DNA from: Companilactobacillus baiquanensis
GTDB taxonomy: Bacteria; Bacillota; Bacilli; Lactobacillales; Lactobacillaceae
Assembly (NCBI RefSeq): GCF_003946605.1
Contig: NZ_RHOQ01000003.1
Location: forward strand, 124,001-188,000
Direction of reading: 5' to 3'
Length of the DNA: 64,000 nucleotides
Shown here: positions 41,033-51,405 of the stretch, piece after piece
Position numbering within the stretch: the first letter of the stretch is position 1
How the letters are laid out: each line of letters starts with the position of its first letter
Made by a program: the position numbers and the translations under genes
Notes under the pieces: generated by a model
Database searches by the model: none
What the model was told of the DNA's origin: nothing
What the model saw: only the letters and a program-made list of their open reading frames with translations

Positions 41033-43330
41033 ATGGCTTCTTATAAGAAGTTGAATAAAATTTTGCTATTTGTTTTAGTTATAGCATTTTCTATTCTAAT
41101 AGCCGGTGGTTTATTGATTTTTAAGAATGAAGCACCAAGACCATCAAGAATAGTTACTAGTTCTGGGGAAACAGTTGTAACAAAAGCTGAATTAGTTTCA
41201 GGACAGGCAGTTTTTGAGAAGTACGGTTTAACCGATTATGGGACTTATCTAGGAAACGGTACTTATTTTGGACCAGATTATACAGCGGAAGCACTTCATA
41301 TTTATTTAAAAGGTATGGATGAATATTATGCCAATAAAGAATATGATACTGACTTTAAAAAGCTTTCTACAGAACAGAAATCTGGTATTAAGGGTGTTGT
41401 TAAAAAGGAAATTAGAACCAATCGATACAATGAGAAAAAGGATCAATTAGTTTTGACTACAGCTCAAGTAGCTGGATTAAAGTATCTTACAAGTTACTAT
41501 CGGGATGTATTCAAAAATAATCCGGATGAAGCCGGACTTCCTGAGAATATGATCAAAAATATGACTAATGACTTTATGAAGTCAGGTAATAAAGTTGATC
41601 AAATGACATATTTCTTCTTTTGGGGGGCATGGTTATCGTCAACAAACCGACCTGATCGATCGTATTCATATACGAATAATTGGCCATATGATCTGGACGC
41701 CGGTAATGTGATGACATCAGAAGCTATGCTTTGGACCGCCATGTCAGTAGCTTTACTGGTCGCGGGTGTGGGAATAGTAATTTATTTCTACAAACGTTAT
41801 CACTTAGATATGCAATATACTTTAGATTATAAAGATATAAAGAAAATACGAACTGATGAGCCAATAACAAGCTCTCAAAGAAAAGCTGCTAAGTATTTCT
41901 TGATTGTAATGCTGATGTTCTTTGTTCAAGTTCTCTTAGGTGAGTTATTAGCGCATTATTATGTTGAAAATTCATTCTTTGGAATACCGTTGCAAAATAT
42001 TTGGCCGTTTAATCTAGCCAAGACTTGGCACTTGCAACTAGTTATTTTCTGGGTAGCAACAGCGTGGTTGGCAACGGGAATATACATTACACCAAGAATT
42101 ATTGGACGTGAGCCAAAACGTCAAGGCTTACTGGTAGATATTTTATTTTACGCATTACTAGTAGTTGTTGCTGGTTCAATGCTTGGTGAGTGGGGCTCAA
42201 CTTTAGGTATCATTAATGACAAATGGTGGTTGTTTGGACATTATGGATGGGAATATGCCGAGATGGGTAAATTCTGGCAAATTCTCTTCATAATTGGAAT
42301 GGTTTTATGGGTAATTATCCTATTAAGAGGATTTTTACCAGCTATTAAAATTAAGAAAAATTTGGACCGTTCACGTCTTCTACAATTGTTACTTTGTGGT
42401 TCGATCGCAATTCCAGCATTTTATTTGGCTTCACTGTTTATTCTTCCCAATTCACATGTAACATTTGCTGATTATTGGAGATGGTGGATCGTTCATCTTT
42501 GGGTTGAAGGTATTTTTGAATCATTTGCGGTCATTTTGATTGGTTACTTATTAGTTGATATGAAATTAACAACCATTAAATCAACCATTAGAGCCTTGTA
42601 TTTCCAGCTTATTTTATTACTAGGTACAGGTGTTGTCGGAATGGGACATCATTATTTCTGGCAAGGTGATCATTCGATTTGGCTGGCACTTGGATCAAGT
42701 TTCTCTGCACTTGAAGTAATCCCACTTTGTCTATTAGTTTGGGAAGCTTATACTCACTATCGAGTTTATAAGGACAGTTCAACTGACTTCCCATACAAAG
42801 GGACATTTATGTTCTTAGTATCAACTGGTCTATGGAATGCAATTGGTGCTGGAGCATTAGGATTCTTGATCAATGCACCAGCAATTAATTACTTTGAGCA
42901 CGGAACACAATGGACATCTGCCCATGCACATGGATCAATGGCAGGAGTTTATGGATTCTTCTCAGTGGCAATTATGTTGTTTGCAATTAGACATTTAACT
43001 AAGACTGAATTTTGGACTGAAAAAGTAGAGAAATGGATCAAATGGGCATGTATTACAATGAATGTTGGTTTGGCTGGTATGGTATTTGTCACATTAATGC
43101 CAATGGGATTCTTACAACTAAAAGATGCTCTTGAGCATGGTTATTGGCATGCCAGATTGGCAACCTTCTATCAAGATCCTGTAATTATGGGACTTACAAT
43201 TGCGAGATCAGTACCAGATCTTATCTTCACTTTTGGAGTGGTTGTATTATTAGTAATCTTCTTTAGAGCAATGTTCCACCTGAAACCAGCTTCAAATAAG
43301 ATAGATCCAGTTGATTATGAAATTAAATAG
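41033..43330 (+). CDS. norZ: Quinol-dependent nitric oxide reductase
   Basis: A 765-residue single-subunit qNOR of the haem-copper oxidase superfamily that reduces NO to N2O with quinol electrons. Residues 1-230 are the extra N-terminal domain with an anchor helix and outside region (SGQAVFEKYGLTDYGTYLGNG). About twelve spans follow. Haem and FeB ligands and Glu residues are visible in KTWHLQLVIFW, IVHLWVEGIFE, VGMGHHYFWQGDH and SAHAHGSMAGVYGFF. Lactobacilli do not make haem, so activity needs imported haem and probably exogenous quinone. Start 41033 follows AGGGGGG. Monocistronic. Confidence 0.93.
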   Translation: MASYKKLNKILLFVLVIAFSILIAGGLLIFKNEAPRPSRIVTSSGETVVTKAELVSGQAVFEKYGLTDYGTYLGNGTYFGPDYTAEALHIYLKGMDEYYANKEYDTDFKKLSTEQKSGIKGVVKKEIRTNRYNEKKDQLVLTTAQVAGLKYLTSYYRDVFKNNPDEAGLPENMIKNMTNDFMKSGNKVDQMTYFFFWGAWLSSTNRPDRSYSYTNNWPYDLDAGNVMTSEAMLWTAMSVALLVAGVGIVIYFYKRYHLDMQYTLDYKDIKKIRTDEPITSSQRKAAKYFLIVMLMFFVQVLLGELLAHYYVENSFFGIPLQNIWPFNLAKTWHLQLVIFWVATAWLATGIYITPRIIGREPKRQGLLVDILFYALLVVVAGSMLGEWGSTLGIINDKWWLFGHYGWEYAEMGKFWQILFIIGMVLWVIILLRGFLPAIKIKKNLDRSRLLQLLLCGSIAIPAFYLASLFILPNSHVTFADYWRWWIVHLWVEGIFESFAVILIGYLLVDMKLTTIKSTIRALYFQLILLLGTGVVGMGHHYFWQGDHSIWLALGSSFSALEVIPLCLLVWEAYTHYRVYKDSSTDFPYKGTFMFLVSTGLWNAIGAGALGFLINAPAINYFEHGTQWTSAHAHGSMAGVYGFFSVAIMLFAIRHLTKTEFWTEKVEKWIKWACITMNVGLAGMVFVTLMPMGFLQLKDALEHGYWHARLATFYQDPVIMGLTIARSVPDLIFTFGVVVLLVIFFRAMFHLKPASNKIDPVDYEIK

Positions 43331-43344
43331 TCATTAAGAACTTT

Positions 43345-43376
43345 AAAATCGCAGTCAATGGATTGCGATTTTTCTT
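43345..43376 (+). terminator. Terminator after norZ
   Basis: AAAATCGCA and TGCGATTTT pair around GTCAATGGAT, followed by T residues. Confidence 0.8.
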
Positions 43377-43478
43377 TGTCTTGTTTTATAAATTCAGATC
43401 TTTTTTTGCTCGAAATTAGTTGAACTATATGATACGATAAATATCCTTTTGGCAAGCTTAAAATATTGGAGGATGAAA

Positions 43479-45743
43479 ATGACTGATACACAATTTATTG
43501 AAATAGTGAATGATCGAGAAAACAATTTAAAAAATATTAGTTTAAGAATTCCTAAGAACAAATTGACCGTTTTTACTGGAGTTTCAGGATCAGGTAAATC
43601 ATCAATTGTCTTTGATACTATTGCTCAAGAAGCTGGTCGACAATTAAATAGCACTTATAATAGCTTTACCAGATTATATTTACCTAAATATAAACGTCCT
43701 GATGCTGATGAAATACATAATTTGTCTACGGCGATTATTATTGATCAAAAGCCGCTAGGAGGTAATGCACGTTCAACTTTAGGAACAATTAGTGATATCA
43801 GTCCATTATTTAGAATCTTGTTTTCTAGATTTGGTCAGCCTAAATATGGTAATGCCAGTAATGCTTTCTCTTTCAATGACCCCGAAGGAATGTGTCCGCA
43901 ATGTGAGGGTATCGGTCGAAGCTATGTAGTTAAACTTGATACTGCTTTAGATTACGATAAATCCTTAAATGACGGAGCAATCTTATTACCAGGGTATTCT
44001 AAGAATTCATTTTATTTACAAACAGTCCTGAATTCAGGTCTTTTTGATAACGACAAACCTGTTAAAGAATTTAACGATGACGAAATGGAAAACCTTTTAA
44101 ACGGAGAGACTAAAATAACTGTCGATTATAAAGGTAGTTCAATACAAACAAGTTATGAGGGGATCATTAAGAGATTTTACCGTACTAATATTCAGGAAAA
44201 TAAAACAATGAGTGATGGTGCCCGTAAGAAAATTGAAAAGTTTGCCGAAATGTCTACTTGTACTATGTGTCACGGAACTAGATTCAACAAGAAGGTTTTA
44301 GATTCCAAGATAAATGGGTACAATATTTTTGATTTAACTAACATGCAACTTGATAATTTACAGAAAACATTGAATGAATTTACTGACGAATCAATGAAGC
44401 AACTGATCGATAATCTACAAGAACGAATTTCTAGTTTGATCAATATTGGTTTAGATTATTTGAGTTTAACTAGGGAAACTTCCACCTTATCAGGTGGGGA
44501 AAGTCAGCGTGTTAAAACAGTTAAATATCTTTCCAATAGTTTAACTGATTTGATTTATATTTTAGATGAACCTAGTACAGGGTTACACCCGCGTGATGTT
44601 CATCGTTTGAACGATCTTTTATTAAAATTACGCGATAACGGTAATACTGTTTTGGTAGTCGAACACGACCCTGATGTTATTAAAATTGCTGATTTCATAG
44701 TTGATGTAGGACCTAGAGCTGGGATTCATGGTGGAGAAATTCAATTTACAGGTAGTTATCAAGAACTGTTAAAATCAGATACTTTGACGGGAAAGTATTT
44801 ATTAAATAATTTACCAATGAATAATCATCCAAGAACTGCAAAGCAATTCATAAGCAGCTCTAAAAGCACTCTGCATAATTTGAAAAACGTACAGCTAACT
44901 GTACCAAAAGGACTATTCACCGTTATAACGGGTGTCGCTGGTTCAGGAAAAAGCACTTTGGTGGAACAAGTTTTCGCAGAAGAAAATCCAGATGCTATCG
45001 TGATAGACCAAAGCCCGCTTCATGCAAACAGCCGCTCAAATTCAACTACATATACAGGCGCTATGAACGATATCAGAAAGTTATTTGGTTCTAAAAACGA
45101 TGTTGAAGATGGCTTGTTTAGTTATAACTCTAAAGGAGCATGTCCAAAGTGTAACGGTAAAGGTGTAATTGAGTTGAATATGTCCTTCATGGAAAATTCA
45201 GAAATAGAGTGTCCAACCTGTCATGGAGGCAGATTTGCACCGGAAGTTTTGCAATATAAATATAAAGAAAAAAGTATTGTTGAGGTTATGGATCTAACGG
45301 TTGAAGAGGCGGTAGATTTCTTTGATGATAGTAAAATAAAATCTAAATTACAAAAAATTCAAAATGTTGGATTGGATTATTTAACATTGGGACAATCATT
45401 AAGTACGATCTCTGGTGGTGAAAGCCAGCGTTTGAAAATTGCTAAAGAATTAAGTAAAAAGGGAAACATTTTCATACTAGATGAGCCGACCACCGGATTA
45501 CATGTTTCTGACACAAAGAATTTAATCAGAATTATCAATGATTTAGTGGACAAAGGAAATACCGTTATTGTGATCGAACACAATGTCGATGTTATGCGCA
45601 GTGCTGACTGGATAATTGATATTGGTCCAGATGGCGGTTCGCGTGGTGGCGAGATTATCTATCAAGGTTTGGTTAGTGGTCTAGTCGATAATGATGAATC
45701 AGTTACAGCCAAATATCTTTACTTTTCTGAAACCTATAACTAA
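43479..45743 (+). CDS. UvrA-like ABC ATPase (UvrA paralogue)
   Basis: A 754-residue protein with the tandem ABC layout of UvrA: Walker A GVSGSGKSS and GVAGSGKST, signatures LSGGESQRVKTV and ISGGESQRLKIA, Walker B YILDEPSTGLHP and FILDEPTTGLHV, and zinc-finger pairs CPQCEGIG, CTMCHGTRF, CPKCNGKG and CPTCHGGRF. True UvrA is about 940-950 aa; the shortening falls in the insertion region where UvrB binding lies, so it belongs to the short UvrA2/DrrC-like class linked to drug or DNA-damage tolerance. ATG 43479 has TGGAGG 6 bases upstream. Monocistronic. Confidence 0.88.
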   Translation: MTDTQFIEIVNDRENNLKNISLRIPKNKLTVFTGVSGSGKSSIVFDTIAQEAGRQLNSTYNSFTRLYLPKYKRPDADEIHNLSTAIIIDQKPLGGNARSTLGTISDISPLFRILFSRFGQPKYGNASNAFSFNDPEGMCPQCEGIGRSYVVKLDTALDYDKSLNDGAILLPGYSKNSFYLQTVLNSGLFDNDKPVKEFNDDEMENLLNGETKITVDYKGSSIQTSYEGIIKRFYRTNIQENKTMSDGARKKIEKFAEMSTCTMCHGTRFNKKVLDSKINGYNIFDLTNMQLDNLQKTLNEFTDESMKQLIDNLQERISSLINIGLDYLSLTRETSTLSGGESQRVKTVKYLSNSLTDLIYILDEPSTGLHPRDVHRLNDLLLKLRDNGNTVLVVEHDPDVIKIADFIVDVGPRAGIHGGEIQFTGSYQELLKSDTLTGKYLLNNLPMNNHPRTAKQFISSSKSTLHNLKNVQLTVPKGLFTVITGVAGSGKSTLVEQVFAEENPDAIVIDQSPLHANSRSNSTTYTGAMNDIRKLFGSKNDVEDGLFSYNSKGACPKCNGKGVIELNMSFMENSEIECPTCHGGRFAPEVLQYKYKEKSIVEVMDLTVEEAVDFFDDSKIKSKLQKIQNVGLDYLTLGQSLSTISGGESQRLKIAKELSKKGNIFILDEPTTGLHVSDTKNLIRIINDLVDKGNTVIVIEHNVDVMRSADWIIDIGPDGGSRGGEIIYQGLVSGLVDNDESVTAKYLYFSETYN

Positions 45744-45916
45744 AAAGTTATAGGTTTTTGTTGTTATATAGGGCTTAACGTCCATTTTTTATAAGAATTA
45801 ATATTCCAAAATGACAAGCACTTATTACATATTTAATATAATATTATTAATATAAGATATTCTAAAATGATTTTGATTTATTTTGGAAATGATTCATGTA
45901 TATATGGGGTGGTAAT

Positions 45917-48109
45917 ATGATTAAAACAAGGAGACTTTTATACCCTCTTTTATTTTCTTTAATTGGTTTAATAACTTTGTTTATGATAACTGGTTTACAA
46001 GTTAAAGCGGATGACAGTAAGGTTTCTATTAGTGTGCAGGATGCAGTTTTAACAGCAGACACTAATGCATATGTTGTTGATCAAACGACAAAATCAAAAA
46101 TAAGTAATAATACTTCAATTATGGACAGCCAGGCTCAGTCGTATGTTGATACCGATTCGGTTAACCCCGGCGATAAATTGGAATTCAATTATATGTTTGT
46201 ATTTAACAGCGGTGAAGCAACTGCCAATATGCAAGCAACCATTGCTTTGCCCAAAAATGTTACTTTTAGTACTGGAACTATTGGGAAGATAGTTTATACG
46301 TCAAGTGATGGGAAAAAGACTACAACAACTGATATTTCAGATAGCGCAGTTGATTCCGATAATAATTTAACGACTTCAATTGATGACTTGGGAACAGGTA
46401 AAGATTACGCTTCAGCAAGAATTGTTTTGAATGCTACAGCAGGTGATGCAGGCCAAACAGTTGAAAAATCACAAATTTCTTACGAGGCTGATAATTATGA
46501 TAATGTAGATAATACGCCTGAATTTGATATTAAAGATCCAGCAAATTCAATTGTTGCCGCTACTGATAGTAGTTCCCTTCAAACATATGATGGGGATACT
46601 TTTAATTTAACCGGAACAATGGATTATAAGAACGATGACGGTATAGCTTTTAAAAATGAAAATATGTACATTTACACCAATATTGATGGAGTAGATCAGC
46701 TACCAGTACAAGATACCGCAAGTAGTGACAAGAATTTCTCATTGATCATGCAACCACTTGCAATAGGAAATCATACGATCACTGTTCAAATTGTTCAGAA
46801 AAACTATAACAGCACCGGTGAAACAATTGTTTCTAACATATTGACTTATAACGTTGAAGTTTCTGCCAATTCATTGATCATTACTAAAGATAAATCATTT
46901 GATGGCGACGGCTATACAGTTAATGATGATGATCCTGTTAATATTAAGGGTACCTACAAACATGCGGACGGCAGTGAAGCCCATGGAACGACAAGTGGTT
47001 TGACGTTAGATTATCAAATAACGTCACGAGCAGATACCGATGATCCAAATGTTCAAGATTCACAAAGCGCAACCTATAATGATAATGGAACCTTTAATTT
47101 TGCGGTTGATCCAGTTGTTTACAAGATGATGGGTGGGAGAAGTCCCCTAATAGAACAAGCCTTCACGTATGACCAATACATAGCAAAACACGGATATAAG
47201 GGCCTAGAAGTAGGTAAAAATATTGTGACGGTTACTTTAAAAGATCAGAATGGTCACGTATCAGATCCAACACAGTTTGTAATTAATGTTCCAGATGTTC
47301 AACTAAACTTGAGTTTAGGAGCTAATGATATAGGGTCTTATAATCCTAATGCTTCCTTAGGTGGGACTTATAATATACCCATCAGTTTGTCTTACTCTGA
47401 TACAAACTATCAATTCTCTGAGGAAAGTGTCGCTGCTCTTAATACTTTAAATAATGTTGAGGCTAGATCAAATTTCGCCGCAGGTGATGATTTAGTTAAT
47501 AGATTAAATGGGGATCAAAGCATAGCAATGGAGAATTCGGGAAAATCATATTATGGTTTTAGTAGTCCTGATAATCTTGTAATTTCAGACAAGGCGTACC
47601 CAGCTTCTATTTATTATGTTGATACATATGGAAGAAAATCCAATACAGTTGATTATAATGTAACTTTCCGTTCTAAATATGTCGAAATCAAAACTGAAGA
47701 TAATTATAAGTTTAAAAGCTTTAAAAATGCTGACAGCGAAGCTCCTATGAGAGATGGTGACTGGAATGTTAAGGTTGAAAGTTATAAATCTAGTTGGACT
47801 TTAAGAGCTAGTGCCACACCATTTTATCAGTACTTTACCGATGGTAGAAAGCCAGTTGAATTAGGTGGACATCTGTTTTATAACACACCGTATGACGACG
47901 GACAGTCAGCCTCATTACCGATGGAAAATCAACAAGTTGTTATAGACAAATATACAGCTAATTTAAATAGTGATCATGTTATAACTACTGATGTTGCTTC
48001 TAAATGGGATAATAATACGGGTATATTGCTGAGTGTAAGAGGTCCAAGTAACAGCTATGCCGGTACTTATACTTCTACTATTTCGTGGGAAGCAACAGAC
48101 AGTATTTAA
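45917..48109 (+). CDS. Secreted cell-surface protein with WxL-like C-terminal domain
   Basis: A 730-residue exported protein. Signal peptide about residues 1-31 (span LLFSLIGLITLFMITGL, then VKADD). The middle consists of beta-rich Ig-like segments with repeated VxVxV strands. The C-terminal 130 residues resemble a WxL domain: the first motif is SWTLRASATPFYQYF, and the end GTYTSTISWEATDSI matches the closing YTATLTWTL motif with the Leu lost. WxL domains bind peptidoglycan non-covalently. There is no LPxTG. Start 45917 has GGGTGG upstream. It is alone, without the usual DUF916 WxL partners. Adhesion role is inferred. Confidence 0.7.
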   Translation: MIKTRRLLYPLLFSLIGLITLFMITGLQVKADDSKVSISVQDAVLTADTNAYVVDQTTKSKISNNTSIMDSQAQSYVDTDSVNPGDKLEFNYMFVFNSGEATANMQATIALPKNVTFSTGTIGKIVYTSSDGKKTTTTDISDSAVDSDNNLTTSIDDLGTGKDYASARIVLNATAGDAGQTVEKSQISYEADNYDNVDNTPEFDIKDPANSIVAATDSSSLQTYDGDTFNLTGTMDYKNDDGIAFKNENMYIYTNIDGVDQLPVQDTASSDKNFSLIMQPLAIGNHTITVQIVQKNYNSTGETIVSNILTYNVEVSANSLIITKDKSFDGDGYTVNDDDPVNIKGTYKHADGSEAHGTTSGLTLDYQITSRADTDDPNVQDSQSATYNDNGTFNFAVDPVVYKMMGGRSPLIEQAFTYDQYIAKHGYKGLEVGKNIVTVTLKDQNGHVSDPTQFVINVPDVQLNLSLGANDIGSYNPNASLGGTYNIPISLSYSDTNYQFSEESVAALNTLNNVEARSNFAAGDDLVNRLNGDQSIAMENSGKSYYGFSSPDNLVISDKAYPASIYYVDTYGRKSNTVDYNVTFRSKYVEIKTEDNYKFKSFKNADSEAPMRDGDWNVKVESYKSSWTLRASATPFYQYFTDGRKPVELGGHLFYNTPYDDGQSASLPMENQQVVIDKYTANLNSDHVITTDVASKWDNNTGILLSVRGPSNSYAGTYTSTISWEATDSI

Positions 48110-48138
48110 AAGTTTCTGTGAATAATTTTAAATTAATG

Positions 48139-48167
48139 TTGAATTCTCTAATTTTAAGTGCTAGTAT
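48139..48167 (+). promoter_or_regulatory. Promoter of the leucine operon
   Basis: TTGAAT (48139-48144), 17-bp spacer, TAGTAT (48162-48167), giving a start near 48174, about 27 bases before the leader peptide. Confidence 0.6.
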
Positions 48168-48200
48168 TACACCAATCAAAACAAAAGGAGGTTAGTGAAT

Positions 48201-48266
48201 ATGTTTAATAATAGTAAAGTACAAATAAACAGATCTCTAGCTTCCTTATTAGCCTTATTACTCTAA
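48201..48266 (+). CDS. leuL: Leucine operon leader peptide
   Basis: A 21-residue peptide ending RSLASLLALLL, with six of the last nine residues Leu, read from ATG 48201 with AAAGGAGG 9 bases upstream and stop TAA 48264. A Leu-codon run just before an antiterminator/terminator pair is the hallmark of ribosome-mediated attenuation: low charged tRNA-Leu stalls the ribosome and lets transcription continue into leuBCD. It is far too short for a functional enzyme and has no other role. Confidence 0.9.
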   Translation: MFNNSKVQINRSLASLLALLL

Positions 48267-48327
48267 CGCAGGACTCTGACAATTAATGTCGAGCCCTATT
48301 TGCGTTATTGGATGGGGCTCTTTTTTT
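48265..48327 (+). promoter_or_regulatory. Leucine attenuator (antiterminator and terminator)
   Basis: Terminator: GAGCCC (48291-48296) pairs with GGGCTC (48315-48320), then T7. Competing antiterminator: AACGCA (48265-48270) pairs with TGCGTT (48301-48306), with inner CTC/GAG and GACA/TGTC pairs, locking up GAGCCC. The antiterminator begins at the leader stop codon, as required for control by ribosome position. The remaining 48328-48381 carries a small CACCTCATC/GATGAGGTG hairpin and the leuB ribosome site. Confidence 0.85.
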
Positions 48328-48381
48328 ACACCTCATCTAATTGATGAGGTGTTTTTTGTTTTTGTATCGGAGGAGGAGTAA

Positions 48382-49458
48382 ATGAAAAAATATCAAATTG
48401 CTGTATTAGCTGGTGATTATATTGGACCAGAAATAATGTCTGCGGGATTAAGAGTTTTAAAAGCGGTCAGTGAAGATAGTGATTTTGAGTACGAATTAAG
48501 AAAGCTGCTCTTTGGTGGAGCGGCAATCGATGAGGTTGGTGAACCTTTACCGCAAAATACTTTAACAACTTGTAAAAATAGTGATGCAATTCTTTTAGCC
48601 GCTATTGGCGGGCCAAAATGGGATCATGCTTTAAAAAGACCAGAAGAAGGTTTACTAGCAATTAGAAAAGAATTAGGATTGTTTTCCAATATTCGTCCAA
48701 CTAAAATCGATCGATCAATGATCTCATATTCACCGATAGAAGTTACCGATTCAGTGGATTTTGTCATAGTTAGGGAGCTTACTAGTGGTATCTATTTTGG
48801 AAAACCTAGTGAATTAACTGAAAATGATGCTTTTGATACTATGCGTTATAGCGCTAGAGAAATTAGGAGGGCTGCAAAAATTGCCTTTGAAATGGCAATG
48901 AAACGAAAAAAACATGTCACCTTAGTCGATAAGGCAAATGTTTTATCAACTAGTAAATTGTGGCGTCGGGTCGTAAAAGAAGTCGCTAATCATTATCCAG
49001 AAGTAACTTACGATACTAGTTATGTTGATTCAGCGGCGATGAAAATAATTTCAACACCAGAACAATTTGATGTTTTATTAACTGAAAATCTTTTTGGAGA
49101 TATTCTAAGTGATGAAGCAGCTCAAATAACAGGCTCTTTAGGAACTATTCCATCTATGAGCATTGGATCATCTGGGCCAGCCCTATATGAACCTATTCAT
49201 GGGTCAGCTCCAGATATTGCCGGAAAAGAAATAGCTGATCCGATTTCAATGATTAAATCAATTGCGATGATGTTGGACAATTCCTTTGATAGAGAGGATT
49301 TAGCGCAAGAAATATATTCTTCCATTTATCAGTCAATAAACGAAAAGAACGTAACACCTGACTTAGGTGGTGATCGTAGTACCACAGAAGTGACCGATGC
49401 AATTATTAAAAATATCAAAGAAAGTAGGGAGCAATATGTCAAAAACAATGTTCGATAA
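48382..49458 (+). CDS. leuB: 3-isopropylmalate dehydrogenase
   Basis: Oxidatively decarboxylates 3-isopropylmalate to 2-oxoisocaproate with NAD+. The 358 residues show [11 protein letters not shown], the substrate Arg block [21 protein letters not shown], the catalytic Lys in VDKANVL, the metal Asp pair in [14 protein letters not shown], and [13 protein letters not shown]. The N-terminal loop reads [11 protein letters not shown] where GDGIGPE is the norm, so Gly is replaced by Tyr in a very conserved spot. Ribosome site GGAGGAG. The 3' end overlaps leuC by 23 bases. Confidence 0.95.
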   Translation: MKKYQIAVLAGDYIGPEIMSAGLRVLKAVSEDSDFEYELRKLLFGGAAIDEVGEPLPQNTLTTCKNSDAILLAAIGGPKWDHALKRPEEGLLAIRKELGLFSNIRPTKIDRSMISYSPIEVTDSVDFVIVRELTSGIYFGKPSELTENDAFDTMRYSAREIRRAAKIAFEMAMKRKKHVTLVDKANVLSTSKLWRRVVKEVANHYPEVTYDTSYVDSAAMKIISTPEQFDVLLTENLFGDILSDEAAQITGSLGTIPSMSIGSSGPALYEPIHGSAPDIAGKEIADPISMIKSIAMMLDNSFDREDLAQEIYSSIYQSINEKNVTPDLGGDRSTTEVTDAIIKNIKESREQYVKNNVR

Positions 49459-50809
49459 GATCTGGGATAAGCATGTCATTACAGGAAAAGTTGGCGATCC
49501 ACAATTACTTTATGTCGATCTGCAATTACTGCATGAAGTAACTTCACCACAGGCTTTTGAAGGCTTACGCGAAAATAATAGAAAAGTTAGATGCCCAGAT
49601 AGAAATTTTGCCACCATGGATCATAATGTTCCGACCGTAGATATTTTTAATATTAAAGATGCCATTTCTAGAAAACAAATTGATACTTTGAAAAAAAATA
49701 CTGGAGAATTTGGCGTACGACTGGCAGGAATGGGCAGTGAAGATCAAGGTATAGTACACGTCATCGGTCCTCAATTGGGTTTAACACAGCCGGGCATGAT
49801 CATTGTTTGTGGAGATTCTCATACGGCAACTCACGGGGCTTTTGGGTCAATTGCATTTGGTATCGGTACAAGCGAAGTGGAACATGTTTTAGCAACACAG
49901 ACGATTTGGCAAACTAAGCCAAAGACGATGGGGATTCACATACATGGGAAATTACCAAAAGGAATTTATTCTAAAGACATAATCATGGGGATCATTGCTC
50001 GTGAAGGGGTGGCATTTGGAACAGGTTATGCGGTCGAATATTTTGGCGATACGATTTCAAATATGAGCATGGAAGAACGCATGACCATTTGTAATATGTC
50101 GATCGAAGGCGGCGCTAAGATGGGCAGCATTCAACCTGATAAAACTACTTTTGAGTACGTAAAAGGACGTAAGTACGCCCCTAAGAAAATTGATCAGGCA
50201 ATTAAGTATTGGCAACAATTTAAAACTGACGATGAATCTGCTTTTGATAAAGTAATTGATTTTGACGTTAGTGATTTGGCCCCATTTGTTTCATGGGGAA
50301 CTAATCCCGGCATGTCCGTGCCTATAAATAAAGCTTTTCCAGAAATTAAAAATGCTGATGATAAAAAAGCTTATGACTATATCGGTTTACAACCTGGTCA
50401 GACAGCACAGCAAATCCCAATCGGTTATGTATTCTTTGGTTCATGTACTAATGGCCGTTTATCAGACTTGATGATCGCAGCTGATATATTGAAGGGACAC
50501 CATATTGCTAAAGGTGTAACGGCACTAGTAGTTCCAGGATCACGCGAAGTTAAGGAACAGGCAGAGAAACTGGGAATTGATAAGATTTTTAAGGCTGCTG
50601 GTTGTGATTGGCGAGAACCAGGATGTTCAGCCTGTTTAGGAATGAATCCTGATCAAGTGCCTTCTGGAGTACATTGTGCATCAACTTCTAATCGTAATTT
50701 TGAAGGTCGCCAAGGAGCAGGTGCCAGAACACATTTGGCCAGTCCAGCTATGGTAGCTGAAGCGGCTATTTTTGGACATTTTGTTGATATAAGAAAGGAA
50801 GTAATTTAA
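49436..50809 (+). CDS. leuC: 3-isopropylmalate dehydratase, large subunit
   Basis: With LeuD, isomerises 2- to 3-isopropylmalate through an iron-sulfur cluster. The 457 residues include [19 protein letters not shown], the GSCTNGR cluster motif with its Cys, and the closing [14 protein letters not shown] with two further cluster Cys. ATG 49436 has AGGGAGC upstream and lies inside leuB, so translation is coupled. The stop codon overlaps the leuD start by one base. Confidence 0.96.
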   Translation: MSKTMFDKIWDKHVITGKVGDPQLLYVDLQLLHEVTSPQAFEGLRENNRKVRCPDRNFATMDHNVPTVDIFNIKDAISRKQIDTLKKNTGEFGVRLAGMGSEDQGIVHVIGPQLGLTQPGMIIVCGDSHTATHGAFGSIAFGIGTSEVEHVLATQTIWQTKPKTMGIHIHGKLPKGIYSKDIIMGIIAREGVAFGTGYAVEYFGDTISNMSMEERMTICNMSIEGGAKMGSIQPDKTTFEYVKGRKYAPKKIDQAIKYWQQFKTDDESAFDKVIDFDVSDLAPFVSWGTNPGMSVPINKAFPEIKNADDKKAYDYIGLQPGQTAQQIPIGYVFFGSCTNGRLSDLMIAADILKGHHIAKGVTALVVPGSREVKEQAEKLGIDKIFKAAGCDWREPGCSACLGMNPDQVPSGVHCASTSNRNFEGRQGAGARTHLASPAMVAEAAIFGHFVDIRKEVI

Positions 50810-51393
50810 TGAAACCTATTACAATGATTACTAATACCGCTATCCCTTTGATGAAAGATAATATTGATACTGATCAAATTATTCCTAAACAATTTTTGAA
50901 AAATATTTTAAAGACCGGTTATGGTAAAAATCTTTTTTACGATTGGCGCTATCTTGACGGTGGAAAGCCAAATTCAAAATTTATTTTAAATCAATCAGAA
51001 TATCAAGGAGCAAGTATCTTAATAACTGGTGATAACTTTGGCTGTGGTTCATCTAGAGAACATGCTGTCTGGGCTTTAAAGGATTTTGGTTTTGAAGTTG
51101 TTATTGCTGGTAGTTACAGCGATATTTTCTATATGAATAGTACCAAAAACGGTTTACTAGCCATTTCTTTACCAAGAAAACAACGTGAGATTTTAGCTAA
51201 TATTTCAGCTGATGAAAAAATCACAGTTGATTTACCTAACCAAGAAGTAAGTTATAAAAACTATAAATTCAATTTTGAAATTGATCCTTTGTGGAAACAC
51301 AAGTTTGTAAATGGTCTCGATGATATAGCAATCACTATGGGATATGACAAAGAGATCAGTCAATACGAAAAGCAGATGCCAAACTTTAATTAG
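50809..51393 (+). CDS. leuD: 3-isopropylmalate dehydratase, small subunit
   Basis: A 194-residue swivel-domain subunit: [40 protein letters not shown] and the strand [15 protein letters not shown]. Size and motifs are standard for LeuD of the LeuCD pair. Starts on the last base of the leuC stop codon (TAATG), and the MFS gene follows 12 bp later in the same operon. Confidence 0.96.
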   Translation: MKPITMITNTAIPLMKDNIDTDQIIPKQFLKNILKTGYGKNLFYDWRYLDGGKPNSKFILNQSEYQGASILITGDNFGCGSSREHAVWALKDFGFEVVIAGSYSDIFYMNSTKNGLLAISLPRKQREILANISADEKITVDLPNQEVSYKNYKFNFEIDPLWKHKFVNGLDDIAITMGYDKEISQYEKQMPNFN

Positions 51394-51405
51394 GGGGAAT
51401 GTTTT

